64,000 nt of DNA from Ashinkailepas kermadecensis (taxonomy: Eukaryota; Arthropoda; Thecostraca; Neolepadidae). The stretch is from assembly GCA_034440615.1 (NCBI GenBank), contig JAOTOM010004614.1:124001-188000 (forward strand), in the 5' to 3' direction. Shown here one piece after another: positions 34,191-47,214 of this stretch. The notes beneath the pieces are model-generated. The model saw only the letters and a list, made by a program, of their open reading frames with translations, did no database searches and was not told the origin of the DNA. The position numbers and the translations under genes are program-made. Numbering within the stretch: the stretch's first letter is position 1; each line of letters starts with the position of its first letter.

Positions 34191-36450
34191 GGTTTACCGG
34201 CGCCGGCTGCAGTCAGCCAGCTGTCGACTGCCGGCTGCCACAGTCAGCTGACTGCACTGTCAACTGGTACACTTGGCAAGGGCGGGCGTGTCGTCACCGG
34301 TCACGTGTCGGGCGGCCGCGGCAACGTCACGTGCCGGCTGGGGTGGACTTGGATCTGCTCTCTCGGCTGGAGGCCCGGCCGCCCGGCCGCCCGCACCAAG
34401 GATGTCACCGCGGCCGGCACCGAGGGACGCGCTTTGGGTGGAGGGCGAGCAATGCTCAAGTTGGTATTCCAGAGGCTTCCCAGGCGCTACTCCATGTGGC
34501 GACGTGCTAAAATGAACTACAAATTATTGGGAAGTTGGTGTGAACGTGGGACGGGTCCAAACGCATCGCAGGATGTGGTTAACTCCAACTAGGGATGGCA
34601 CACTCCCACTTCATGATACAATAGCAGTTCATGGTGTGTAGAATAAATTGTTTCCCTTAAAAAAATAATATATACACTGCATCTCATGTATCTAAAAAAA
34701 ATACAAATAAAATCATAAACTGTCTTTCGTGTACCATAAAAATAAAACATTAACTTCCTTCACATTTTGGCATGCGTGTCACATTGAGTAATAACACAGC
34801 CTCGTGTGTGGGGAAAATACTATTTTCCTTGCAGTATTGCCCAATTTCAGTTATCTTTCACAGATCGGCGACTAGGGAAGCAAACGTGAAAATTGATGCA
34901 TCCAGCCCTGGTCTACCCTAGTATTTTACTACTCGCAAACTTGTGGCGCCCCATAGGTTCCATATGTTGGATGATCACAATTAAGGGACGGGATAGATCG
35001 GCAGAAATTGTCAGGCTCAGTAGTTTTTTTCCTGTCACAACCAACGAGTGCATAAAACTAGTTAAGCTGGCCATTGTAGCTGTATATTTTTATCCCGTTG
35101 AAACCACAAAGGATTATGCTGAAACCACGTAGAAGCATACTTGTAAATCCAGCTTGGTACCTTTTGTGAAAACGTGACCTGGTTCCATTTTGTTTTAAGG
35201 AATAACATGTTATTGTCAGCCATGCATGACATACGGGAAAGTGAGGTTAGTTGAGCATACAGGTAAGTTGAGCCACCCCTATTACAGTGTTAAAATAATG
35301 ATTTCTCGTTAGGTGTGAGATATCGAAACGAGAACAACAGGATGTCGAAATTGCCATGGAAATAACGTTATTAAAAAGTGTTGTCCTGCAAACCCAGTTT
35401 TGAGACAATTTCGCACATATCACTGTTCACGCTTTGCATGTTTTGGGATGTATCTAATTTGGGGACGCCGTTATCAACGACAACGATGCAGACACCTATG
35501 CTATAAACTGGTGTTGTATGACATAGCGCATCATAGGTAATCCATTAACCTGGAATTGCGCTACGGGATGTTCGTTATCACGATCACGGATTCGTTATGG
35601 TGAACATAAACATGATACTTGTAAACGGGATACAGTTAGAAACGAGGAATGAACTGACTTCACAAACACGCACCAAGAAACACGATGTTGATTCTTCTTT
35701 GGGAAGGATGTCGATTCAGTGTTCAATAAGTGTTATACTCTTCCAAATTTCACGAATAATTTGTCACTGCCCCATTATCTCACCTCCTATGGTGTCATGA
35801 GAACTTATAAGCCCGCCGCCGACACTTCGAAGAAAGTCTTCATTTTTGGTTGGACGGCGGGCCGGGAGCGGTAGATATCTCGTGAACCCTGAACAAAAAT
35901 GTTTTTTTTTTTAGGGTCTGAAGTAGTTTTTGCTCGACTTGGAAATGTTTTATATTTTCCTTAATTGGTAACAGGTAGGCTTCGGATCGTAGCACACAAT
36001 TATAGGCATGTGTTTTCTCTTGCCATCTACCAAAGCCACTTTGGGGTGGGATGGTCATGAGATGGACAGCCATATTTTATCTGAAGTGAGGTGGGTATTG
36101 GGATAGTTGAGCTATCGCGACCGGGGCAAGATGAGCCGTGGATGAGCAGTGCCTATTGATGTGTTGCGCGCTGCTGATGTTTTTCTCCTGAAACATGACA
36201 TAAATTGCATGAAATTATCTTTCAGCCTATTGCCCTTGAGGAGATTGTTTTGTGATGAGTGATGGTGCGACAATACCAGATAAAAAGGCGGTGAAAATCT
36301 AGGTTGAAGTATATTACGTTGTATTTTCTGATAGCTTTCATGTTTTCCCGCCAGAACATGTGAGATTGCAAAAAGTGACCACACTAAAAGTACTAAAGTG
36401 TACAACAATGCTAGTACAACAATGGACAATGATAATTTTTCTGTTTTTAG

Positions 36451-36696
36451 CGAAATGGCGTCACTTTAACTAGTTCAGCACACAACTACGCTGATTCATT
36501 ATACGACCAAGTTTTCGCCAATGGTGGCGAAGAAAGACATCCCATTGATAATCCACTTGGAACCATTTCCGGACAATCAAATCCAGACATGCTATACATT
36601 CGCATACAACATAGAATAAATGGTAGTTTTCATCAAAACCACTGCACTTTGCCCTGGTCATTTCATAACCTCCCTGAGTCACCTGAATCACAATAG
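36451..36696 (+). pseudogene. unrecognised open frame after a strong acceptor-like site
   Basis: TTTTTCTGTTTTTAG precedes an 82-codon frame reading HPIDNPLGTISGQSNPDMLY then IRIQHRINGSFHQNH and ending at TAG. Another frame just downstream (to 36838) reads HKHCECVQGTITCPTREERK. The pair could be a frameshifted transposon coding remnant or a chance frame. Not recognised. Confidence 0.3.
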
Positions 36697-37228
36697 TGGC
36701 AAGCATACCAACCATCTCCTCTCGTACAACTTACATGAGCTCAGTTCTCACAAGCATTGCGAATGTGTTCAGGGGACAATAACATGTCCCACCCGCGAAG
36801 AACGAAAGAATACATACTCTCGTCGTTCACATAACTGAAAATAAGACTGGGACTGGTTGTATCACTGGTTCAACCTGCTCCGCCAACATTGATGCAACCA
36901 GCCGCATACCCACGTAGACATGTTTGAGCGTGAAAAAGGCACATGCCACAGGAGCTCAGCCAAGCTATTCTACCATCTTAACACCAAAAGTAAATAGGAG
37001 TAAGCAACAAGAAAGCAGCACGATATGCTAAAATCAAATTCAGGGTAACTGGCGTTGAAAAGAAGCCAGTAGAGTTTGTCTTTACCGCAAAATACTTACT
37101 TACGTGCTGAAAACCAATGATTCAGTCACCGCAAGTGCAGTCGGCGTCCGTCCGGGCCAGCTACCTCGTTACGAAGGTTTCACGCATTCACGTTTCTCCT
37201 GAGCATAGTAGCAGTTCTATCTAGTGAC

Positions 37229-37324
37229 CCGTCGCTACTCTTCGCCCGCGGCCGATCGGCGTGAGAGATTGGCGACGCTACATGACTCAATGGTCGATGT
37301 GTCGTAAAACCAATAACCAACCAA
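37229..37324 (+). mobile_element. SINE tail fragment (head missing)
   Basis: Matches the tail half of the 162-bp SINE from GTCGCTACTCTTCGCCCGCG to AACCAATAACCAACCAAC; the tRNA-like half is absent, as in a 5'-truncated copy. Confidence 0.85.
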
Positions 37325-39457
37325 CAAGTTTTAACTAGTGGACAGTTTGAGTTATTGGCACTGATGCATTCAACCCCTGTCTGCCCTATTCATGACCAAT
37401 AAATGCACACCCTTCCCAGCAGTACCTCAGGTGTCAAGTGTCAGCTCCGCACATGAGCTGAGCAATCATTCGAACAGCCTGCAGATCAAAGACATACCGA
37501 CACATTTCGGCACCCACGTGGAAGTTCCTGTCACAAGTTTCACATCGGCAGAGAAGCGTCGGTCGGAGTCGGTGGCGCCCACAGCCACAGCCACACCTGC
37601 CACGTCAGGGTGTCGCCTGGCCCGGCCGTAGATACGTCAGCACGGGTCGCGTCTGGCCGTGCTCCGGCAGTGGCGTCACGCCTAGCCAGCTGTAACTTCC
37701 GGCGTCCTCGCGCGTCGATAAGACACACCTGCCCGAATCAATGCAGAACTGGACTGCGTCCCGCCGCGCGGACAGCGCCGGCGGCGACGCGTCGGTCGAC
37801 GCCCGGCTTCCGGCCGACCCTCGCCGATTATGTCTCGCGGCGAGCGCCGCACAAACACGCCGCGTTTTGGGGAAACGTCAGCATTTCCGGGCGATTCACC
37901 GAAGGGTAGATTAGGAAATCTGCGCGCGCACCCACCGGAGACGGGCAATACTGGGGCGATGTGGAACACTGATTAACGGCACAGGACGCCACGGTGGCAG
38001 GCTGGTCAAATTCACAGTCACACGGCACAGGACGGCAGCAGTCGAAGGTCCGAGTGCCAGACGTTCTCCTGCGCCACCGCAGCTCCACTCCCGATACTCG
38101 GCACAGTCCAGTGTACCGACCTGGATCCAGGCTGGATTCATCCGGGATTTTGAGGCGGAAATTTTTGGGACTTGCAACAGAGACGATGTTGTTTTTTGTT
38201 TCCGATATAAAAAAAAACTCCTTTTAGAAATCCACAGTCAGTTTCAGGCACATGTATCGAACAGCAACAAGTTCACAGTTACGTGCAAACGAATCCGGGT
38301 CAACCTTCTGACAAAAAGGAGTGGATAATTATCTGGAGAGTGGATAATTATCTGGAGAGGATAATGTTCCGGATGGCAGACATCCAGAGCGGGGCCATGT
38401 TTCCAGCCCAAGTTCCGACTCAAGTTTAATCATCATGTCACCAGGGCCAGTTAACTGGCCACCTCTATACACCCTCAGGTAACAGAAGAGCCGCCTCACC
38501 AACATTCAGGACACCGGCGGAATACTTTCGGCGCATGATCCATCGGGAAAATCTTAGGAAAAACGCTAGAGACACGCCACGGCAAAGACAGTTAAGCGGA
38601 TATGGAGGGTGAGGGTCGGTTCCTTCTTTCCACGTATGTTCAATTAAGCAAAAACATTGCGAATAAATCTCCACATTAGCCAATAGCATCAACAACTATG
38701 ATGCATCTTCCCGAATCGACAATGCACTGTTTGATATATACTGGATGCGAGACGTGGGTATTGAAAATAAACTAACTTTTAGTGCGATAGCAACACAAAC
38801 GAGAAAAAAAACGTGAACGACTTATTGCAGCAGCTGAGGGAATGGTCGTAGGCAATGAGCATGCATCTCATATTTCAATACTACATACAACAGAAAACGA
38901 GCCCTAATCTTTAACCAAATCGAACAGGTTAAGCGTTCTTTTCAACTGGTCGGAAATAACAGGAACCCTAGTTAGTAAGGTATTTGGACTTTAGGGCGCA
39001 TCGACGGACATAAACGCTATCGTGCCTCACAAACAACACTGCAGTGTGTTTAGCATTTCTCAACTGATCCATCCGGTCGCATAACGTGCGCCGCAATATG
39101 ACGAGGCGTGCAGCGCTCACCAGACGGTCGCTCCCTGCCGCCGCGGAGCCGCATACAGCTGCGGTCCAGATCACGTCCCGATTTTTTGCGCGCAAATTTT
39201 CCTCCTGATACTGCACCACGTGACCGCTGCTTCTTGCGGTGGCGACGCCGGCGGTGCGGGAGGGGAGGGCGGGGGGGGGGGGGGCAGCGCCGCCAGCTCC
39301 CGGCTGAACATGTACCACCAGCGCTGCACGGCCGCCATAAATGGCAGCACCGTGGCCGCCATTTCCTGCGGGTACAGCGATCGGAGCCTGGATCTCGCAG
39401 CTGTCAGTCTGGGACAATGACTCTGGATCTCAGTCCGGAGAAGTTGGAAGTCTGAAA

Positions 39458-39665
39458 CAGGGGCGCAGCTAGGATTTCCTTAAGGGGGTCCAACAACAAC
39501 AAAGGAACGTCAAGAAAGAGACAACGCCTTCGGTGTGCGAAGCGCGCCGAAAATGTCTGGTGTTGCGCGGGTAAGATCTCAGGATTTCTTGTTTAATCTC
39601 GTGTATTTTTGCTTGTTAAGGAGGGTGGGGGCCGGGCCCCTCCCCTCCCTTGGCTGCGCCTCTGG
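39458..39665. mobile_element. MITE-like element with CAG(A/G)GGCGCAGC ends
   Basis: Left end CAGGGGCGCAGCTAGGATTT; right end inverted reads CAGAGGCGCAGCCAAGGGAG. About 208 bp, non-coding. Confidence 0.6.
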
Positions 39666-42484
39666 TGTGGGCAACAGTCTGATTTTGTGACAATCTGCGA
39701 CTTGAGTCCGTGTCTCATGAAGTTCACTGGCCATCTGATTCTAGGTCTGACAGCGGAGGGTGGGGCGGGGGGGGCGACATCAAGGGAGTGGTAATGGCCA
39801 CATAAAAATTGCATCCAATGACACTTCTGGGTTCAGCACGCTTTGCAAACCCCTGGGACATGATAGCCTTTGCAACACATCCCGCATCTGACGGCGGAGT
39901 ATAATTACGAGCGATGGTGCAGCCCAAGCGAGTCCACTCCCGTGCGAATGCAACACAAATTGATCTGAGCGGCCCAACTCGACCCGACCGCTACGCTACG
40001 TCTTTGAAACCGTAATAACTTTCAGTACGGCGTTTTCCGTTCTGATTTGTTCACTTGGAGTCACATGAGTTCTTTATATTTAAATTTCCACCAATTTGTA
40101 TGCCAATATTGTTCATGAAATGATCTCAATCTGTGTTCAATTACGGAAGTTCAAGGTCACATTTCCGCTCCATGGCACCTCGTTGCAGAGTTTCATGTTG
40201 CAATACAGCACTTCCAGTCCCAATTTTGTCACTCGGAGTCATATCTGCTCTTTCCATTTTGAGACTTACCAGCGTTCATCACCATACTTCTGCTGAGGTA
40301 CTCTCAATTTTTGTTCAGAAAACGGGGTGGTGGCAGCAATTTTGCGCTCTTGGCCAGCCAATCATGCACCTCGCATCACAGCTGGCACTCTGAGTTCGCC
40401 CGTGACGACACATTGGCAGCGTACTTGGTTTGTATTCCAGACGATTGAGCCCAGTCCAAGGGAGGGTGGCGGCCTTTATTTCTGCCTCTGGTAATGTAAT
40501 TTGGTGAACATGCCGCATTCGAGATCACTTTAGCTCTCCGAGCGCGTGAAGGAGTGGCTGTATAAACCAAGGTTGGCGAAATGCTGGCAAAAACTAGTTT
40601 TCTCGATGCCAGTGTTATTAACCAGTAAAAACTATCTACTGGCAAAAACTGTTATCCCGGCAGCAGATGATAATCGGTTTAAATCTCAGGGACCAGGATG
40701 ACTTCCAGATTCTGAATCACAAACCTATCATTGTCTCCTGCACAAGATTGATATATCTCGACAGTAAATGCTTTTGCAAGGTATTAACCTGCATTAATTA
40801 ACCAGTTTATGCCAGCATCTTACCAAGCCTGGTAAATACCATCAAGGTAACGCGAATATGACTGGCATACGCGGAGACTCGACTGCACAGCTTCTAATGC
40901 CAGGCCCTCGCTCGTCCAGTGAGATGCCTGGTGCTCCCAATCAATGAATAGAGCCTAACGCTCAATTTATATGAGTCCGGAATTTAGCAGTCCTGGGTAT
41001 TTTTCACATTCCTGTGATACGGTTTGCAGACTTGCATATGCTCTACTCTATTTAGAACTTCTAGCTGAACGTTGAATAAGAAACTGATTGGAAAACTAGA
41101 GGAAACTCCAGGACACCAAACAGGCCTCCATAGCCAAAGCTGACAGCAGGGCCGCGTAGCAGTCTGGTAGTCTATACTTGTGATAGTTCCTTGCCGAGCT
41201 TACAACACAAATTTGTTCACCGGTCTTGTGTTGCTTAAAGCCAGGTCTAGCAAGACAGAGCAAACATATTTATTGAGAAAAAAATGGTAAGCTTAGCACA
41301 TGAACGACAAGTAACTATCTGTAACTAACTGTATATCAGTTTCAACAAATAATTTCAGCCATTCTCTCGCATAACGATCTCAGGTTATGCAATACCTTGT
41401 TTGCGTAAAATATGGCACACGTTCAACATCGTACCATCGCAGAGCACGATCCAAAATAAAACGCAACCAGAAAGCATAACAATACAGTACGCAGGCCACA
41501 GCTTATTTAACCACGAACAGGTTCATAAAAACATACACCGCAAACGCGATATCAGTCACCAAACCATCCGACCGCAAGCACAATCGGCCAAGGTCATTGA
41601 TTTCTTCGCTGTCCATGAACACAGGCTTGAGGGCGGCAAAGGCGATCAGTTGCGCCAGCGTCGCGAACTGCGCACCAAGAATTTGACCAAGCCGAAAATA
41701 AACCAGTCAGGATGATCTATTGATCAAACCCATTCGACCTGATGCCATAATTCATCCTTGAATTCTTCCAAGTAAAATAGTCATACGTCATTATACATTC
41801 AAATCAAGGACTGACTGAAAGCTACGAGTGTTTTCTCACATAATTAATTTCCTTGCCTTATTAAATACCACATTAGCGTTTGTAAATAATGGTTCTCTAT
41901 GAGCAACAGTGGTAGTGCAGCCGTGGGCTACAACCTGAAGAAAACACTGGGAGTGAGCATGAGTTTAGGAGCGCATCGACTGCGTCGGTCATACAGCACA
42001 CTAGGAGCGAGGATGGAAGTTGCATTGTGTTGGTGACCACGAGGTGCCCCTGGGCATCCCCATTTGGGGGGCTCGGACAAATATTGGAGCAGTTCAAGCC
42101 CATGGGCATCGTCACAGATTTGACAGATCGGGGTAGGGTTTCTAGGTCGAATTTTCCATGCTACGTCATAGGCGTTATTATAGATTTCACTAAGCCTGGC
42201 GGAAGCGACTCCTGCCCCCGCCGTGGCGACGCTCATTCTCAATCCCTGCGAAAAGAAATCGGAAATCATGAGTGGAGCTTCCTATCTCATTAGAGGTCTC
42301 GATCCGTAAAATGTTTAACTCATCCCCCCCCCCTCAATAATTTGGTATTTCAACATGGTACTCCAGTGCTCTTTTTAAGGTAACTAATTTGTCCCCAAAC
42401 CGTACATGTTTTTCTCCAAAGTTCTGCTTTTGTCGGGAGCTCCATTTGCGAGAGCTACTGTATCTGCATTTGTAGGGAGCTTCA

Positions 42485-42601
42485 CATGTGAGCGCGACTA
42501 TGGCAGCTTCGGCAATGTGAGCGCGACTGTGGCAGTTTCGGCAATGTGAGCGCGACTATGGCAGTTTCGGCAATGTGAGCGCGACTGTGGCAGCTTCTGC
42601 A
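42485..42601. repeat. 29-bp array, 4 copies
   Basis: Unit GCAATGTGAGCGCGACTATG GCAGTTTCG. Confidence 0.92.
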
Positions 42602-44589
42602 ATTAATTACATCGCCAGCGTCAATTTGTATTCTTTGCTGGTCTTATTGCCTCCTCCGAATGCCTTCCAGGGTGACTACAGAAATATTTTGAATTTCCCC
42701 AGACATGGGAGCCCCGTAACTGACTCGTGCGTTCTCATTCTCCGAACTTTTTTTATCACGAGTCGTGAATGGTCTTCATCACCCATTACGCTTACATGGT
42801 CCAAGCGCGCTCGTTTGCTGCATTTTCCTGAAGTGAGTCATCCACCATGATTTTCTGACCAAAAAGCTTGCCTTTCATAGGGAGCAAATGATTGTTTTGT
42901 TTGTTGTACCCACTGGTGTTGATTTACGTTGATTTGCTTCAGTCGGTATTTTATTTGGTTGGTTATTTGGGTTTTGGGGCGCATCGCGTTTGTCATATAG
43001 CGCCCATTCGGTATTATATTTGGAGAATCGAACTACCATATGAAAGGTACCATATTAGTTCATATTAAATGGACTTCGGTTTCAGCAGTTTAAGCTTGAA
43101 ACTAGTTTTTACTTTTCCTTTGAACTCGAGGCGACATTATTTAAATTGCAGATAGTGTAGCATATTTTGCACACTGAACAAAAACTACAAGTACCTGAAT
43201 TAATCGAACTTGAACTTCTTGCCAGAAACCCAAGGGCTTGAAAACGATTCCGGTGTACCGTCCGAGGCATCACATGCATTAAATGTTTAAAACAGGTATT
43301 AAGATATGCCTGACAATGCCGTTTCTAAAAGGCTATATTTTACGAGAAACTATGGGTTTCCCAGGTCGAAATCGTTGCATTTCATTAAACCTCGAACAAT
43401 AGCAATGCTCGAGATCAACAAAACAATTGATCCCAGACAAAAATGCCGAAGCGATCGATTGTAGTCAGTCCATTAGTCGAGAAGAGCGAAACGGCATGCC
43501 TCCTCCCCGTCTCCATCCGACTCAGGATACAAAACCTTCACAAATAGCTCCACAGTCATGGCCTCACAATGGTTTTGATTGACCCAAATTATGCGCTGCA
43601 ACTCGCGATCTCGATACCACGAAATCAAAGAAAATTGAGAACAGACATTATAATGACAGTTGTAGCTAGCATCGCGCGCAGACCCCCCCCCCCTCCCCTC
43701 ACACCGCTCAACAAAATAATTTCATAGTGTACACCCGGCCTAATTAACTTCCCACCATCCGTCTGGAGGGGCGCCACTAATTGAGGACATTTCGAGGGGA
43801 AGAGGGTGGTGTGTTTGTGCCCGTGGAGAGGCGCCTTTTTTACTCAGAGAGATACCTGCGGATGAAAAAAAAATAACCGGCGGGGGTCGAGTGCTGCACT
43901 GGAAGGTTCCTGGAGGGGCTTATTTTTCAGTCAGTGGGACACCGCCTTCTCATAGTGGGTGGGGCACATGCCCAGTGCTTCCTTGCTTTGGTGCAGAGAC
44001 GTTCCACGCACAACACAACATACGATAAATGGTGTAATACTACAAGATATGTATGTATTTGTGTACTCCCTTGTTTTGTAAGTCATAAGGCTTCGGTATC
44101 GATTTCTACCCGGCTTCGATTCCAGCTAGTTTCACTCATAATCGTTGGGTTAGCTATACGGTTTTGTTTGTGGTTTTCCAAAAATTTCATGCCGGCTTTG
44201 AAGCGAAAGGCGTAGCTTCAAGGACGTGTCTGCACAATTCCAGATTTTTATCCCTTAAAGAGGTCGAACGACTACAGAGGATTACCGTTCCCGGCCTGTA
44301 TTGTGCCGAGCGAGTTCCCACAGTAATCACCGTAATCATGCCGAGCGAGTTCCCACAGTACCTTGCTGGTTATTAGGCTTTGGGGTGCATCGACTAAGTC
44401 AGCATTATATTGCACTCAAAACAAGGTTATCTATAACCTGTCACGAACTACAGTAAAATGGGACAAAAAAATTCAAATGATACGAGACCAATCCGCCTCC
44501 AGTTTACCGCACACCGGCTATACGCCGCCTGTTGGGCAGTAGGGGACCGTGACGGTCTCGGCCTCTTCTGTGGAGAACACTTCGCCACA

Positions 44590-44700
44590 ACAACGGCGAC
44601 GGCGACGGCAGCGACAGCGGCAGCGACAGCGGCAGCGGCAACAGCATCAGCATCAGCGGTAGCGGTAGCGGCAGCAGCAGCAGCGGTAGCGGTAGCGGCA

Positions 44701-44732
<32 letters not shown>

Positions 44733-44745
44733 AGCAGCACGCTCC
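44590..44745. repeat. GGCAGC/GGTAGC trinucleotide-type repeat
   Basis: Runs of GGCGAC, GGCAGC, ATCAGC, GGTAGC and GCCAGC give poly-Ala/Thr or poly-Leu frames. No supported gene. Confidence 0.9.
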
Positions 44746-46496
44746 AGCCTGCCGCTGCCTGCCGCCGCTGCCCCTCCGGCTGGGTTTGTGTACGCGCCGG
44801 CGCACTGGCAGGGGAGGGAGATGGCTGCAGCGGTGGCCGGCAGCGCGGGCCGAGGGCGTCCACCCCGCCGGGGCCGCGGCCCGGCCCGGCGGCGGCCATG
44901 GGTGACGCGGCGACTGGCTCAGATGGCCGCAGGCTGCCACCTGCTGCACCCGATCACGCGGCCCGGCACCCCTGCCCCGCCATCCCTGACGCCGTCCTCC
45001 TTAAACGTCACATGGCGCTATGCTTCAGTAGAAGAATGGATTCGGCGTCAGTGGTCGATACAAAACGGGATAAGGCCAGAACAAAAATCGTTGGGGGCCA
45101 CATTAGTTCCAATACAACATTGCAAGTTACTGGACGATAAAAGGCATTTAATTTCTGTAGTTATATTGTTGCCACGAGCAGCGTCAAAGAGGATGGGGGA
45201 ACATGTTACCCCTCCCCCCCAACCGCCCTTCTATCCGAAGTTCATGGCGCCGCCATCAATGATTGCTGCTCTCCTGTCTGGAAATGTATTTATAATGTCA
45301 AAATATGATAATGACCTTTTCCTGCCAATTTCGCATTCGTCGGGATACAAATTAGCTGGGGATGCAAACTGCTGCCACCCATGCCGCTTACGAAATCTCT
45401 TGGTGCCGCCCCCCCCCCCGTGGAACGCACCTAGTCTGCCTCCTCCCCTGCCCTCCGACAGGAAGCCAGCGGTAACGCATCCGCCCCGCTACGGCGACGG
45501 CTCGGCGTGCCGGCCGGCGGTGCGTGGTCGGCGCCGCCACTCCGGAGCTGGCCAACTGGCCCGTTCGGGCCCATCCGGTACAACGAGGCCACAGAGAAAG
45601 CCGGCCACGGCGTGTGGCGCGGCCGGCCGGCCGGCCGGCGGCCGGCGCGAGCGTGGTCCGGCCGCGGTCGCGGCCGTCCTGCAGCCGCCAGAATGGGCAC
45701 GCTGCGCCGCCCGGTGTGGTCACACTCCCCGACACGGATGGCCGTCTGGCGTCAATGCAGGCTGGCCATGTGGTAACGCAATGCACGCCGCCGGCGGTTT
45801 GGGTGCGGGTGGTTCTGAAGGTAGGCGCGGGCGCTGTGCACCTACCGGACACCCACTTTGCATCGCAATGTAGGCACCTACTTCTACCGTTGCTCTGGTT
45901 TAGGAGCCCATGGTGCAGGCACAAGTAGAGTGCTTCAGAGGTAATGGAACGACTCGGATACGATTCCTACTGGACTCTGCTAAAAATTGGAGATGGAACG
46001 TATCTTCAATATTTCAAGTTGGACAATGAACACGTATCTGCGCTGAACACAAAAATGAACAAGAAAAAAATGTTATTTGCTTACCCTCATCATTCATTGT
46101 GTGGAAGTCACTGATTTCAATAAAACCAACGCCACTTCATAAAACGACACGCCTAGCCAGGAAAAAAGGAACAAACTTAGCATGGTCGGGTGGTGAGCAG
46201 CATCTATTTTCAAGTTGCTTCATTCCATTCCATACACCATGTGATGTTATTGGTCAATGTTAAATTTGTCCAACATTGGAACCTTCTACCTTGTACACGG
46301 CATACTCATGTCCTTGTCACAGCGTGTCTACACCCACGTCACTGTCCTTACCACCAATGTTATACACATATATACAAACCTCATGGAACTGTCCAAGTTG
46401 GCTGCTTGACGAATTTTTTTCCCGTAAAACTTGACGTCATTCCCTCTCCAGCCAGATATGACAAGTCTTGTGAGCGCTGCCGCACATAGGCAGGAA

Positions 46497-46688
46497 CAGA
46501 GGCGCAGCCAACAGGGGACCTGGTGCCCCCACCCCAGCAACCAAAAGACACTAGATCAGACAAATCTCGAGATTTTCATCACGCAAAACCAGAAATTTTA
46601 AGCGCATTTCGTGCGCCCCAATCGGTCTGTTTCACGATACTTTTTGTTGGGTCGGGTCTACCCCTTAAGAAAATACTGGCTCCGCCAG
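46497..46688. mobile_element. MITE-like element, CAGAGGCGCAGCCA family
   Basis: Starts CAGAGGCGCAGCCAACAGGG and ends with an inverted CTGGCGGAGCCAGTATTTTC. The interior ACACTAGATCAGACAAATCT matches the element at 50896-51160. Confidence 0.6.
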
Positions 46689-46899
46689 ACAGGGAAAGTA
46701 GCGGGTAGAAAAACAAGGGACAAAGAATGAGCAGGTTGGGACAAACACGCGTCAATGCCAACGAAACGAAGTGCAGTGTCCCATGGCCGGTTGGATATCT
46801 GGGCTCAGGGCGCACAGACTGCGTTGATTATATTGATATGGCGCCAAAGTGGCTCATGGCCATTCTCCGTAGACCGCAGTCCGTACTCAAAACACCCAC

Positions 46900-47156
46900 C
46901 GGTTTCTGTAGAGCAGGCATATCCGCTCCTTTGGCACCTTCAGTTTCTGAGAGACGAGCAGCTTGAGGTAGTCCACCGAGTCGTCGCTGGCGGCCGTCAC
47001 GGAGAACTGTCCGCCCGTGGTCGGCTTCACCGTCACAGAGATCAGTTCGGTCGGTCGGCCGCACGCGCACACGCCGCCCGTCGGCTCCGAGGCCGCCTCG
47101 TCCCTGCACACGGACGAGCCGAGTCCTCCGGCAGTTCCCGCCATCTCGTCTGCCAT
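46900..47156 (-). CDS. midn: midnolin exon 1: start codon and most of the ubiquitin-like domain
   Basis: First coding exon of a midnolin/stuxnet orthologue. In mammals midnolin is an immediate-early nuclear protein that carries substrates to the proteasome without ubiquitination; Drosophila stuxnet acts on Polycomb protein. The first ATG (47156) follows an in-frame TGA at 47178-47180 and sits in a good context (ACGATGG), so it is chosen as start. It encodes 85 residues plus two bases. Residues 1-37 are a Gly/Ala/Cys-rich leader. From about residue 38 the ubiquitin-like fold begins (ISVTVKPTTGG) and runs through SQKLKVPKERICLLY, which matches the midnolin motif SQRLKVPKERLALLH. The exon ends AACCG|GTGGGT in phase 2, completed by the first base of the exon at 30260. 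This is the only window exon with upstream promoter motifs. Identity is strong from the UBL and the later exons together. Confidence 0.88.
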
Positions 47157-47214
47157 CGTCGTGCCACTCACCAGCACTCACAGTACCCAAGTTGGCAGAC
47201 CCGAGCGCTCTGCG

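Larger units (their letters stand above)
30261..46899 (-). other. midn: midnolin intron 1
   Basis: GT-AG intron of 16.6 kb. Right of 34.2 kb arrays become rare and the DNA turns AT-rich. 30426-31320, 32116-33174, 34600-36100, 39670-42480 and 42602-44450 show no gene. 37550-38150 and 39100-39420 are CpG-rich patches. 44450-45900 is GC-rich with trinucleotide runs; the long frame across it follows composition, not a recognised domain. Confidence 0.7.

Noticed and set aside
44458..45873. 471-codon poly-Ala frame
   Set aside because: Driven by trinucleotide repeats and GC-rich composition; no recognised domain and no supporting splice logic.
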